Translations under genes and position numbers: made by a program
From: DATDGX01 sp036521875
Lineage (GTDB): Bacteria; Desulfobacterota; Binatia; Binatales; Binataceae
DNA: 64,000 bases
Reading direction: 5' to 3'
Assembly: GCA_036521875.1 (NCBI GenBank)
Contig: DATDGX010000138.1
Location: 1 to 64,000 of the forward strand
In this document: in pieces, positions 53,510-61,253 of the stretch
How the letters are laid out: the number at the start of each line of letters is the position of its first letter
How positions within the stretch are numbered: the stretch's first letter is position 1
The notes under the pieces: model-generated
Databases searched by the model: none
What the model was told of the DNA's origin: nothing
The model's input: the letters and a program-made list of their open reading frames with translations, nothing else

Positions 53510-54652
53510 TTGATGACGATGCGATCAAAATCCGCCCGCGCCTACGCCTGCGCGCTCGTGCTGACGCTGGCGCTTTTCGCGGCGTCCGGATGCCATCGCG
53601 AGGTCGCCGTCCCGCCCATCACCCCGCGCAACATCACGCTCACCGACGAGTTCTTCGACGTGTGGCCGACCAGCCCGACCCGCGCGTTCATCGTGGGCGC
53701 GCGCGGCAAAGTGCTGCTCACCGAAGACGGCGGCCGCCATTTCCAGCGCGTCGATATCGGCACCACGCTCGGAATTTTCGGCATCCAGATGACCGACGAT
53801 CAGAACGGATACCTGTGCGGGCAGGACGGCCTGCTGATGCGCACCCGCGACGGCGGCAAGAAGTGGGAGAAGATCAACTCGCGGACCCATCTGTTCATCT
53901 TCGGGCTTTCGTTTCCGGATCGGCTGCATGGATTTCTGGTCGGCGATCGGGCTCTGGTGCTCAGCACCACCGACGGCGGCGAAACTTTCTTCAAGCGCCA
54001 GCTCCAGCGCGTGGTTGCGCCCGAGTTGCGTGACTATGCGCTGCCCTACGAAGAGCCGGTGCTGTACAGCGCGAATTTTATCGATCCGCAGCACGGCTGG
54101 GTGGTCGGCGAGCTGGGCCGCATCTGGGAGACCGCAAACGGCGGCAAGACCTGGAACGAGCAGCAGCAATCATTGCTGAGCCAATGGAAACGGCCGCTGG
54201 GCCCCGACGACGATCCGCGCTTCGCCGATTTTCTGCTGCCGACTCTTTTCGGCGTTTCCTTCCGCGATCAGAATCACGGCGCGGCGTGCGGACTCGAGGG
54301 ATGGGTGGTGCAGACTGACGACGGCGGCAAGACCTGGCGCTTCGCGCATCAGGCCGACACGCCGGGCGCGCCGCCGGATTCGCTGGTGCCGGGCGCGCGG
54401 CAAATTCCCGCGCGCGATCCGCTGTTCTCGGTTGATCTGTATGGCACGCAGGGAATCACCACCGGGCTGACCGGCACCGTGTTGCGCCTCCAGCCCAACG
54501 GCGCGTGGGCGCACGATCCGAGCGTGCCCTCGCTGCCATTTCCGCTGAGCCAGGTGCGCTTCTTCGACGACCAGCACGGATGGATCGTCGGCTACGGCAC
54601 GATTCTCTACACCGAGGACGGCGGCAAGAGCTGGCGTTTCTGCCAGGGCTGA
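53510..54652 (+). CDS. YCF48/HCF136-like beta-propeller lipoprotein
   Basis: 380 residues. A lipoprotein signal ends in ASGC (Cys about 27). The mature protein has repeated propeller blades with TEDGG.HFQRV, RDGGKKWEKIN, TTDGGETFFK, ANGGKTWNEQ and DDGGKTWRF turns (BNR/YCF48 type). Such proteins occur next to MMPL/RND transporters and outer-membrane DUF1329/DUF1302 proteins in lipid-transport loci of other proteobacteria. It ends 21 bases before the MMPL gene, so both are probably one operon. Confidence 0.85.
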   Translation: MMTMRSKSARAYACALVLTLALFAASGCHREVAVPPITPRNITLTDEFFDVWPTSPTRAFIVGARGKVLLTEDGGRHFQRVDIGTTLGIFGIQMTDDQNGYLCGQDGLLMRTRDGGKKWEKINSRTHLFIFGLSFPDRLHGFLVGDRALVLSTTDGGETFFKRQLQRVVAPELRDYALPYEEPVLYSANFIDPQHGWVVGELGRIWETANGGKTWNEQQQSLLSQWKRPLGPDDDPRFADFLLPTLFGVSFRDQNHGAACGLEGWVVQTDDGGKTWRFAHQADTPGAPPDSLVPGARQIPARDPLFSVDLYGTQGITTGLTGTVLRLQPNGAWAHDPSVPSLPFPLSQVRFFDDQHGWIVGYGTILYTEDGGKSWRFCQG

Positions 54653-54673
54653 CGGCGCGCCCGGGAGCACGCG

Positions 54674-57064
54674 ATGGTCTGGTATCGATTTGGCGAATGG
54701 ATCCTGCGCCGGCGCTACCTGGTGCTGGGTATCGTCGGCGTGCTCACCGCGTTCTTCGGTTATTTCGCGGCGCAGACCCGGCTGGTGACGAGCTTCGGTG
54801 ATCTGCTGCCACAGAACCATCCGTTCATCAAGGTCGCCCACAAGTACGACGAATTCTTCGGCAGCGTGAACAACGTCACCATCATGATCGAGGCGCGTCA
54901 CGGCACCATCTACACGCCCGAGCTGATCGGCAAAATCGTCCGGATGACGCGCAACATGGACGTGGTCTACGGCATCCAGCACGGCTCGGTGCGCTCGATG
55001 GCGACGGCGAGCTACTTCCGCCCGCTGGCGGGCGGCGTGATCCTGAACACTCCGGTGCTGCCCAACGGCGACGTGCCCAAAACCCAGCGCGACCTCGACG
55101 AGCTGCGCAGCAACGTCCACAAAAATCCCGGCGTGGTGTTCGGACGCTTCGTCTCGCTCGACGATCGCGCGGCGGTCATCGAGGGCAGCTTCCTGGAGTC
55201 GCGCCTCGACTATCGCCAGATCTTCAACGAGGTGCGCAAAATCGTCGTCAAGCCCGAGTTGGACGACACGGTGCGGATCTACGTTGGCGGGCAGCCGATT
55301 CTGTACGGCTGGGTCTATTATTACTCGCCGCAGGTTTTCAAGATTTTCATCGCGACCGTGTTCGCGGTCTGGATTCTCCTCTACCTCTACTTCCGCGACT
55401 GGCGCGGCGCGCTGCGTCCCACCATCTCGGGCGTCATCTGCGCCATCTGGGGCCTCGGCTTCATCCGCCTGATCGGCTTCGGCCTCGATCCATTGGTGCT
55501 GGTCATCCCGTTCCTTATAACCGCGCGTGCCGTGAGCCATTCGGTGCAGATGCACGATCGGTACTATGAGGAGTTCTATCGGCAGCGCGACAAGGAAAAA
55601 GCCATCCTCTCGGCGTTCTCGGAACTGTTCGTGCCCTCGCTCTCGGGGATTCTCACCGACGCCTTCGGCGTGCTGGTGATCCTGCTGGTGCCGGTGCTGT
55701 TCCTGCAGAAGCTCGCGATCACGGCGAGCTTCTGGATCGCGGCGATCATCGTGAGCGAGCTGCTGCTCAATCCGATCGTCTACTATTACCTGGAGCCGCC
55801 GCGGATCGAGGTGATCGAGCAGCGCGAGCATGGATTTTTCAAGCGGATGCTGCAGGCGATCGCGCGCCCGATGCTCGAGCGTCGCGGCCGCATCGTGACC
55901 CTGCTCGCTACCGTTGGCGCGATCGCGCTGTGCGGGTTTTTCTTCAGCGGGCTCAAGGTCGGGGACCCGTCATCGGAATCGCCGATTCTGTGGCCCAACG
56001 CGCCGTATAACCGCGCGATGGCGGCAATTGGGCGCGAGTTCGGCGCGATCGAGGAATTCGTGGTGGTCGCCGAACTCGAGAATCGCGACGCGCTCAATAA
56101 TCCCAAGCTCTACCACGTGATGGATTCCTACGAGCGCTACATGGACGGCGACCCCGCCGTCGGCCGCACCTTCTCGGTCGCCGACCTGCTCTCTAACAGC
56201 GGCTTCGCGCTGCGCGAGTTCCAGCCCAAGTGGAATGTGCTGCCGACCAGCGTGCGCACCACCGGACAACTGGTGGGCGGCCTGTTCGCCGGCGCCTCGC
56301 CGGAGTCGACCGCCTACATCATCACCCCCCGGCGCGACGCCACCCAGATTACCGTCTTCGCCAAGGATCGCGAGGGCGACAACATCCAGCGCATCGTGCT
56401 GCGCACCCAGCGCTTTTTCGGCGACCCGAACAACCATGTCGAGGGCGTCAAGTTCTCGCTCGCCGCCGGACTCATCGGCGAGCTTGCCGCCGCCAATCAG
56501 GAAATCATCGACAATGACGTGCTGCTCAACGTGCTCGCCTTCGCGACCATCTACGTGATCATCCTGATCACATACCGATCGTTCATGGCGGGACTCTACC
56601 TGTTGTTCCCGCTCGCGCTCGCGAACGCGGCGATCAACGCCTACATGGGCGCGCACGACATCGGCATCAATATCAACACGCTGCCGGTGGTGACGGTCGG
56701 AGTCGGGTTTGGCATCGACTACGCGATTTACATCGTGAGCCGCATCATCGAGGAGCTTGCGCTTGGCCGCGAGCTCAACGACGCGACCTACACGGCGCTC
56801 ATCACGTCGGGCAAGGCGGTCGCGTTCACCGCGCTCACGCTGGTCGCGTCGGTGCTGTTCTGGTACTGGTCCGACATCCGCTTCGACGCCGAGATGGGGC
56901 TGCTGCTCGCGGTCTGGATGTTCGTCTCGATGCTCGGCGCGATGACGATTCTGCCGGTGCTGATCGTGACTTTTAATCCGGCCTTCGTGCAGCGCGAGAA
57001 GGAACGCGTGCTTTCTTCGCGCCGCCCCGATCTCGCCGAGCGCAGCGCCGTCGCGTCGTCCTGA
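54674..57064 (+). CDS. MMPL/RND-superfamily lipid transporter
   Basis: 796 residues, 12 helices in two halves, each with one helix, a large periplasmic domain, then five helices. The region around LYFRDWRGALRPTISGVICAIW begins helices 2-6 of half one. In half two, GVGFGIDYAIYIVSRI carries the Asp-Tyr of the proton path (GxxxDY). The family exports lipids, hopanoids or hydrophobic molecules from the inner membrane. ATG 54674 has GGGAG upstream. The YCF48 lipoprotein directly upstream is the likely periplasmic partner. Substrate unknown. Confidence 0.92.
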   Translation: MVWYRFGEWILRRRYLVLGIVGVLTAFFGYFAAQTRLVTSFGDLLPQNHPFIKVAHKYDEFFGSVNNVTIMIEARHGTIYTPELIGKIVRMTRNMDVVYGIQHGSVRSMATASYFRPLAGGVILNTPVLPNGDVPKTQRDLDELRSNVHKNPGVVFGRFVSLDDRAAVIEGSFLESRLDYRQIFNEVRKIVVKPELDDTVRIYVGGQPILYGWVYYYSPQVFKIFIATVFAVWILLYLYFRDWRGALRPTISGVICAIWGLGFIRLIGFGLDPLVLVIPFLITARAVSHSVQMHDRYYEEFYRQRDKEKAILSAFSELFVPSLSGILTDAFGVLVILLVPVLFLQKLAITASFWIAAIIVSELLLNPIVYYYLEPPRIEVIEQREHGFFKRMLQAIARPMLERRGRIVTLLATVGAIALCGFFFSGLKVGDPSSESPILWPNAPYNRAMAAIGREFGAIEEFVVVAELENRDALNNPKLYHVMDSYERYMDGDPAVGRTFSVADLLSNSGFALREFQPKWNVLPTSVRTTGQLVGGLFAGASPESTAYIITPRRDATQITVFAKDREGDNIQRIVLRTQRFFGDPNNHVEGVKFSLAAGLIGELAAANQEIIDNDVLLNVLAFATIYVIILITYRSFMAGLYLLFPLALANAAINAYMGAHDIGININTLPVVTVGVGFGIDYAIYIVSRIIEELALGRELNDATYTALITSGKAVAFTALTLVASVLFWYWSDIRFDAEMGLLLAVWMFVSMLGAMTILPVLIVTFNPAFVQREKERVLSSRRPDLAERSAVASS

Positions 57065-57108
57065 AAAGCGCCGCCGCGGGGCCCAAGTCTCATGAGGTCA
57101 TCGTCGCT

Positions 57109-57498
57109 GTGGCCGTGAAGCTCGAACGCCTCGATCACTTTGGCGTTGAAGTAGCGGAGCTCGCGCGCGCCGAGCGGTTCTACACCGAGGTGCTCGGCCT
57201 CAAGGTCGTGATGCGGCTCGGCGATCAGGTGCTGCTCGATTGCGGCGGTCAGAATCTGGCGCTGTTCGCGGCGCCGCGCGCGGTGCTCAGCACGGCAGAG
57301 AGGCGGAGCCGAATAGCGAATCCGCTCGGCAGAGCACATCATGCGTTTCGCGTCAGCCGCGCCGATTTCGTCGCAGCACGCGAGCGGCTCGCTGCGGCCG
57401 GCGTCGAGAGCGCGGCGCCAATCGATTGGGGCGATCACGATTGCATTTATTTTCTCGACCCCGACGGCAACCTGCTCGAGATCGTGAGCTACCGCTAG
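57109..57498 (+). CDS. VOC (glyoxalase/dioxygenase) family protein
   Basis: 129 residues with the beta-alpha-beta-beta-beta metal fold: LDHFGVEVAELARAERFYTEVLGL and the closing CIYFLDPDGNLLEIVSYR. Metal ligands would be His in the first strand, a middle His (HHAFRV) and the final Glu. It could be a glyoxalase-like isomerase, ring-cleaving enzyme or resistance protein. The start is GTG 57109. It may be co-transcribed with the MMPL gene (44 bases away). Confidence 0.88.
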   Translation: MAVKLERLDHFGVEVAELARAERFYTEVLGLKVVMRLGDQVLLDCGGQNLALFAAPRAVLSTAERRSRIANPLGRAHHAFRVSRADFVAARERLAAAGVESAAPIDWGDHDCIYFLDPDGNLLEIVSYR

Positions 57499-57570
57499 CC
57501 CCTCACCGGATGAAGACTCGATGCGGACTCGCTTGGCGCGAGCAGCCGCGATCAACTACAACATCGGGAC

Positions 57571-58485
57571 ATGGACGGTCTGGCGATTTTTCCCGGCGGC
57601 GCGAAACTTCCCGCGGCGGTCGCGCAACTGGCGGAGCAAATCGGCGCCGACGGCGGCGCCGCGCTCGCCGCATACCAGGAGCCGCTCGGCGACCACTGGC
57701 ACCTCTTCGCGATGCTTCCGCTCGCCAAGGTCGAGTCGACTCCTTATCAGCGCGACCTGTCGCCCGCGCACCTCAAGCGCATGATCGAGGTGATGAAGAA
57801 GCTCGATCGCTTCACCGAGCCGATCGTCGCGATTCAATCCGGCGGCACCTATTGGACTCCCAACGGCAACCATCGCCGCGCCGCCGCGGTCAAGGCGGGC
57901 GCGAAGATGATTCCCGCGATCGTCATTCCCGAGCCGGAGGTCGCGTTTCAAATTCTCGCGCTCAATACCGAAAAGACGCACAACCTGCGCGACAAGTCGC
58001 TCGAGGTGATCAGGATGTATCGCGCGCGCCGGGAAGAGCATCCGCGCAGCGCCGAGAAGGACTTCGCGTTCGAGTTCGAGCGCGCGCACTACATCACGCT
58101 CGGCATCGTGTACGAGCGCCACAAGAAGTTCGGTGGCGCTGTGTATGCGCCCATCCTGAGCCGGGTCGACAACTTCCTCGCCAAGCCGCTCAAGGAGGCG
58201 ATCGAAGAGCGAAACGAGAGGGCGGAGCAGGTCGAGCAGGCCGACGCCACGCTTGTCAACCTGGTCGCCCTCGGGAAAAAGCGCGGCCTGGTCCATCCGT
58301 ACCTGAAAAATTTCATCGTCGCGCGATCGAATCCGCTGACCCGCGCTCGCAAGACCATACCGTCGTGTAAGTCCGCGCTCGCGAGTCTGAACAAGGCGCT
58401 GGACGAGTTCGATCTCGGCACGATTCACTTCGGCCAGATTCGCGCCGCAGCACAAATCGCCGCGGCCAGCGCCACCGACGCGTGA
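57571..58485 (+). CDS. ParB/Sulfiredoxin-domain protein
   Basis: 304 residues. The ParB-like domain (about 45-140) holds PYQRDLSPAHLKRMIEVMKK and the nucleotide-binding box WTPNGNHRRAAAVKAGA. It is not followed by the HTH of chromosomal ParB, so it is not the segregation protein. A helical C-terminal part (150-300) follows. Such domains bind or hydrolyse CTP. The role is unknown. It lies between the VOC gene and convergent RNase E/G. Confidence 0.82.
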   Translation: MDGLAIFPGGAKLPAAVAQLAEQIGADGGAALAAYQEPLGDHWHLFAMLPLAKVESTPYQRDLSPAHLKRMIEVMKKLDRFTEPIVAIQSGGTYWTPNGNHRRAAAVKAGAKMIPAIVIPEPEVAFQILALNTEKTHNLRDKSLEVIRMYRARREEHPRSAEKDFAFEFERAHYITLGIVYERHKKFGGAVYAPILSRVDNFLAKPLKEAIEERNERAEQVEQADATLVNLVALGKKRGLVHPYLKNFIVARSNPLTRARKTIPSCKSALASLNKALDEFDLGTIHFGQIRAAAQIAAASATDA

Positions 58486-58552
58486 TCGTTCAGCATCGCA
58501 AATCGCTTCAGGTGATGACGCGGACGGCCGAGCAGCCGCCGCAGGAGGTCTG

Positions 58553-60205
58553 CTACGCAGCGGCGGGAGCCTGGCCGAGCTCGAACGCGCCCGGCTCGAT
58601 CCCTTCCTTGGAGCGCAACACGATCTTCGCCGACAGTCTGCGCTCGAGCGCTTCGAGATCCTTCTTGCCCGCGTCGTAGAGATAGTCCGCGACTTCCCGA
58701 TTGAGCTTTACGATCAGCATGTCGCCGGGCGGCCGGCGCGCGGCCTGCCGCTGAATTCCGCGCAGCACTTCCGCCGCGAGCGTGGGCACCGACTTCACCA
58801 CGCGCCGCCCCTGGCATCGCGAGCACGGCTCGGTCAGCAGCGCCTCGAGGCTGTCGCGGGTGCGCTTGCGCGTCATCTGGACCAGGCCCAGCTCTGAAAT
58901 TCTGAGCGCCGAGGTTCGCGCCTTGTCCCGCTTGAGCGCCAGCGCGAGCGCGTCGCTGACCCGTTTGCGATCCGCCTCGCGCGACATGTCGATGAAGTCG
59001 ACGATGATGATGCCGCCGATGTTGCGCAGCCGGAGCTGCTTGACGACCTCGTCAGCGGCCTCGAGGTTGGTCTTCAGGATGGTCTCGTCCTGGTTCTTCT
59101 TGCCGACGAAGCGGCCGGTGTTGACGTCGATCGCGGTGAGCGCCTCGGCTTGATCGAATACCAGGTAGCCGCCCGACTTGAGCAACACTTTGCGATCGAG
59201 CGCGCGCTCGATCTGCGGTTCGATATTGAAGCGATCGAACAGCGGCTCCTGGCTCTCGTGCAGGGCAACGCGCGAGCGCAGGCGCGGCATGTACGACTGC
59301 ACGAAACCCACGATGCGGCCGTAGGTCTGCGCGTCATCGACCCACAGCCGCTCGACGTCGCTGGAGAACAGGTCGCGCACCGTGCGCAGTGCCACGTCGA
59401 GATCGTTGTACAGGATCGACGCGGGCGCGCTGCGCTCGCTCTTGGCGACGATCGACGACCACAGCTTGGTGAGAAACGCGATGTCGCGCTGGATTTCGCG
59501 GCGCGAGAGTCCCTCGCACGCGGTCCTGACGATAAAGCCGCCCTGTGGCGGGAGCAGCTCGTTGACCACCGCGCGCAGCCGCGCGCGCTCCTCGGCGCTC
59601 GCGATTCGCCGCGACACGCCGACATGGTTGCTGGTCGGCGTGTAGACCAGATATCGCCCTGGCAGCGAAATCGCCGAGGTCAGCCGCGCGCCTTTGGTGC
59701 CCATCGGCTCTTTCGCGATCTGAACGATTATCTCCTGGTTGCGCTGGAGCTGCTGCTCGATGGGAAGCCGGCTGCGCGGACGCTCGCGCCGGCCGCGACG
59801 CCCGCGACGGCCGCTCGACGGGGGTGGCGAGGACTCGGCAGCGGATACCTCGCCGTCCATCTCGATGTCGATTTCAATATCCGCTAGTCTCCGCTCTCCC
59901 GCGTCATCGCCATTAGCCGGTTCGGTTTCCACATCCTCTTCGCCGACCACTTCCGCGGCGGTCGCGAGCGCCTCGATTCCGCTGTCGAAATCCGAAACGT
60001 GCAGAAACCCTGCTTTCTCCAGGCCGATATCCACGAATGCCGCCTGCATCCCGGGCAGAACGCGCGTGACCTTGCCTTTATAGATGTTGCCGGCGAGGCC
60101 GCCGTGTTCCTCGCGTTCGAGAAAGAACTCGGCGAGCGAGTTATCTTCGAGCAGCGCGACCCGCACCTCGAGCGCGGAGGCGTTGATTGCAATTTCACGT
60201 TTCAC
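58553..60205 (-). CDS. rng: Ribonuclease E/G family protein
   Basis: 550 residues. The S1 domain (36-170) is split by an insert (about 74-148). That insert is first acidic (EEDVETEP, EIDIEMDGE) and then basic (GRRGRRGRRERPRSR). The catalytic DNase-I-like domain has AIDVNTGRFVGKKN and GGIIIVDFID, with the Zn-link Cys pair in EPCSRCQG. It processes rRNA and mRNA. GTG 60205 is chosen: the VKREIAIN start fits RNase G, and an AGGA site is upstream. ATG starts farther up give residues not seen in the family. Confidence 0.93.
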   Translation of the reverse strand: MKREIAINASALEVRVALLEDNSLAEFFLEREEHGGLAGNIYKGKVTRVLPGMQAAFVDIGLEKAGFLHVSDFDSGIEALATAAEVVGEEDVETEPANGDDAGERRLADIEIDIEMDGEVSAAESSPPPSSGRRGRRGRRERPRSRLPIEQQLQRNQEIIVQIAKEPMGTKGARLTSAISLPGRYLVYTPTSNHVGVSRRIASAEERARLRAVVNELLPPQGGFIVRTACEGLSRREIQRDIAFLTKLWSSIVAKSERSAPASILYNDLDVALRTVRDLFSSDVERLWVDDAQTYGRIVGFVQSYMPRLRSRVALHESQEPLFDRFNIEPQIERALDRKVLLKSGGYLVFDQAEALTAIDVNTGRFVGKKNQDETILKTNLEAADEVVKQLRLRNIGGIIIVDFIDMSREADRKRVSDALALALKRDKARTSALRISELGLVQMTRKRTRDSLEALLTEPCSRCQGRRVVKSVPTLAAEVLRGIQRQAARRPPGDMLIVKLNREVADYLYDAGKKDLEALERRLSAKIVLRSKEGIEPGAFELGQAPAAA

Positions 60206-60466
60206 TGGCGAATTTTCCTGGGCGCCGGCGCGACAGGCGCGGCGAGAATGCCCGATGGTGATTGGACCGACGATAGCATCGCGACCGCGATGACGAACGG
60301 CAGGTCGGTTGGCAACGATTGATTCCCTTCCGCCTCCACAACTTGGCAAAAGATCATACGGGGCACCCGCTGGCATAGCAAGGCAACGCTTTTTCGACTC
60401 GATTTCACGCGGGTTTCATCACGCTGCAGCTTGACTTGGGTAATTGGGGCCGTTACTCGTTTTAGG

Positions 60467-61114
60467 ATGTCAGCGTATGCGGACACGATGGCGGGGGGGC
60501 CGGGCGGTGCGGCGGTGCTGAACACCCGGGTCCTGATCCTCAACCGTTCTTATTTGCCGGTCCACGTAACTTCGGTGAAGCGCGCATTTGCGCTGCTTTA
60601 CCAAGGGGTTGCGCGCGCGGTCGACGAGCAGTATCGCACCTTCGACTTCGAGAGCTGGCGCGACCTTGCGATTGAGGTGCATCACGAGCGCCTCGGCGTC
60701 GTCAACGGATTCATCCGCGTCCCGCGAGTATTGCTGCTGACCGCCTACGAGCGCGTGCCGCGCCGCCACGTGCGCTTCTCGCGCTTCAACATCTTCGCGC
60801 GCGACTCGAATACCTGCCAGTATTGCGGCCGCAAGCTGCCGCGCACCGAGCTCAACCTCGATCATGTGGTGCCGCGCTCGCGCGGGGGAACGTCGACTTG
60901 GGAGAATATCGTCTGCTCGTGTCATCATTGTAACCGGCGCAAGGGCGGACGCACCCCCGAAGAGGCCCGGATGGCGCTGGTGCGTCGGCCGCGGCGTCCG
61001 GAATGGACTCCATTCAGCGCCGAGATGTTCAGCCTTCGGCGCTACAGGGAATGGATGCCGTATCTGTCCCAGGTTGACAGCGCATACTGGAACACGGAGC
61101 TGATTCAGGACTGA
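60467..61114 (+). CDS. HNH endonuclease
   Basis: 215 residues. The N-terminal VLNTRVLILNRSYLPVHVTSVKRAFALLYQG is typical of the cyanobacterial/deltaproteobacterial HNH family. The ββα-Me nuclease has Cys pairs CQYC and CHHC with LDHVVPRSRGG and ENIVCSCHHCN, so a zinc ribbon surrounds the HNH. It may cut or repair DNA; the cellular role is not known. ATG 60488 is an alternative start. It lies between RNase E/G and smc. Confidence 0.9.
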   Translation: MSAYADTMAGGPGGAAVLNTRVLILNRSYLPVHVTSVKRAFALLYQGVARAVDEQYRTFDFESWRDLAIEVHHERLGVVNGFIRVPRVLLLTAYERVPRRHVRFSRFNIFARDSNTCQYCGRKLPRTELNLDHVVPRSRGGTSTWENIVCSCHHCNRRKGGRTPEEARMALVRRPRRPEWTPFSAEMFSLRRYREWMPYLSQVDSAYWNTELIQD

Positions 61115-61253
61115 AGGCCGACGGTGCGCCTGAAGGCACAATCGGCAGGGGTAATGGTCGATTAGTGCGCGACAGATTTGCGGTGGTATTGACCCCCGCG
61201 GGATCTCTGGGATAAGCCCAAGGGGGTGGTGGTGCGGTGGAGGCGTCGGTTGT

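Noticed and set aside
57571..58485. Chromosomal ParB partition protein
   Set aside because: The ParB domain box is present but the HTH region is absent, no parA or parS is nearby, and smc lies 3 kb away by chance of position.
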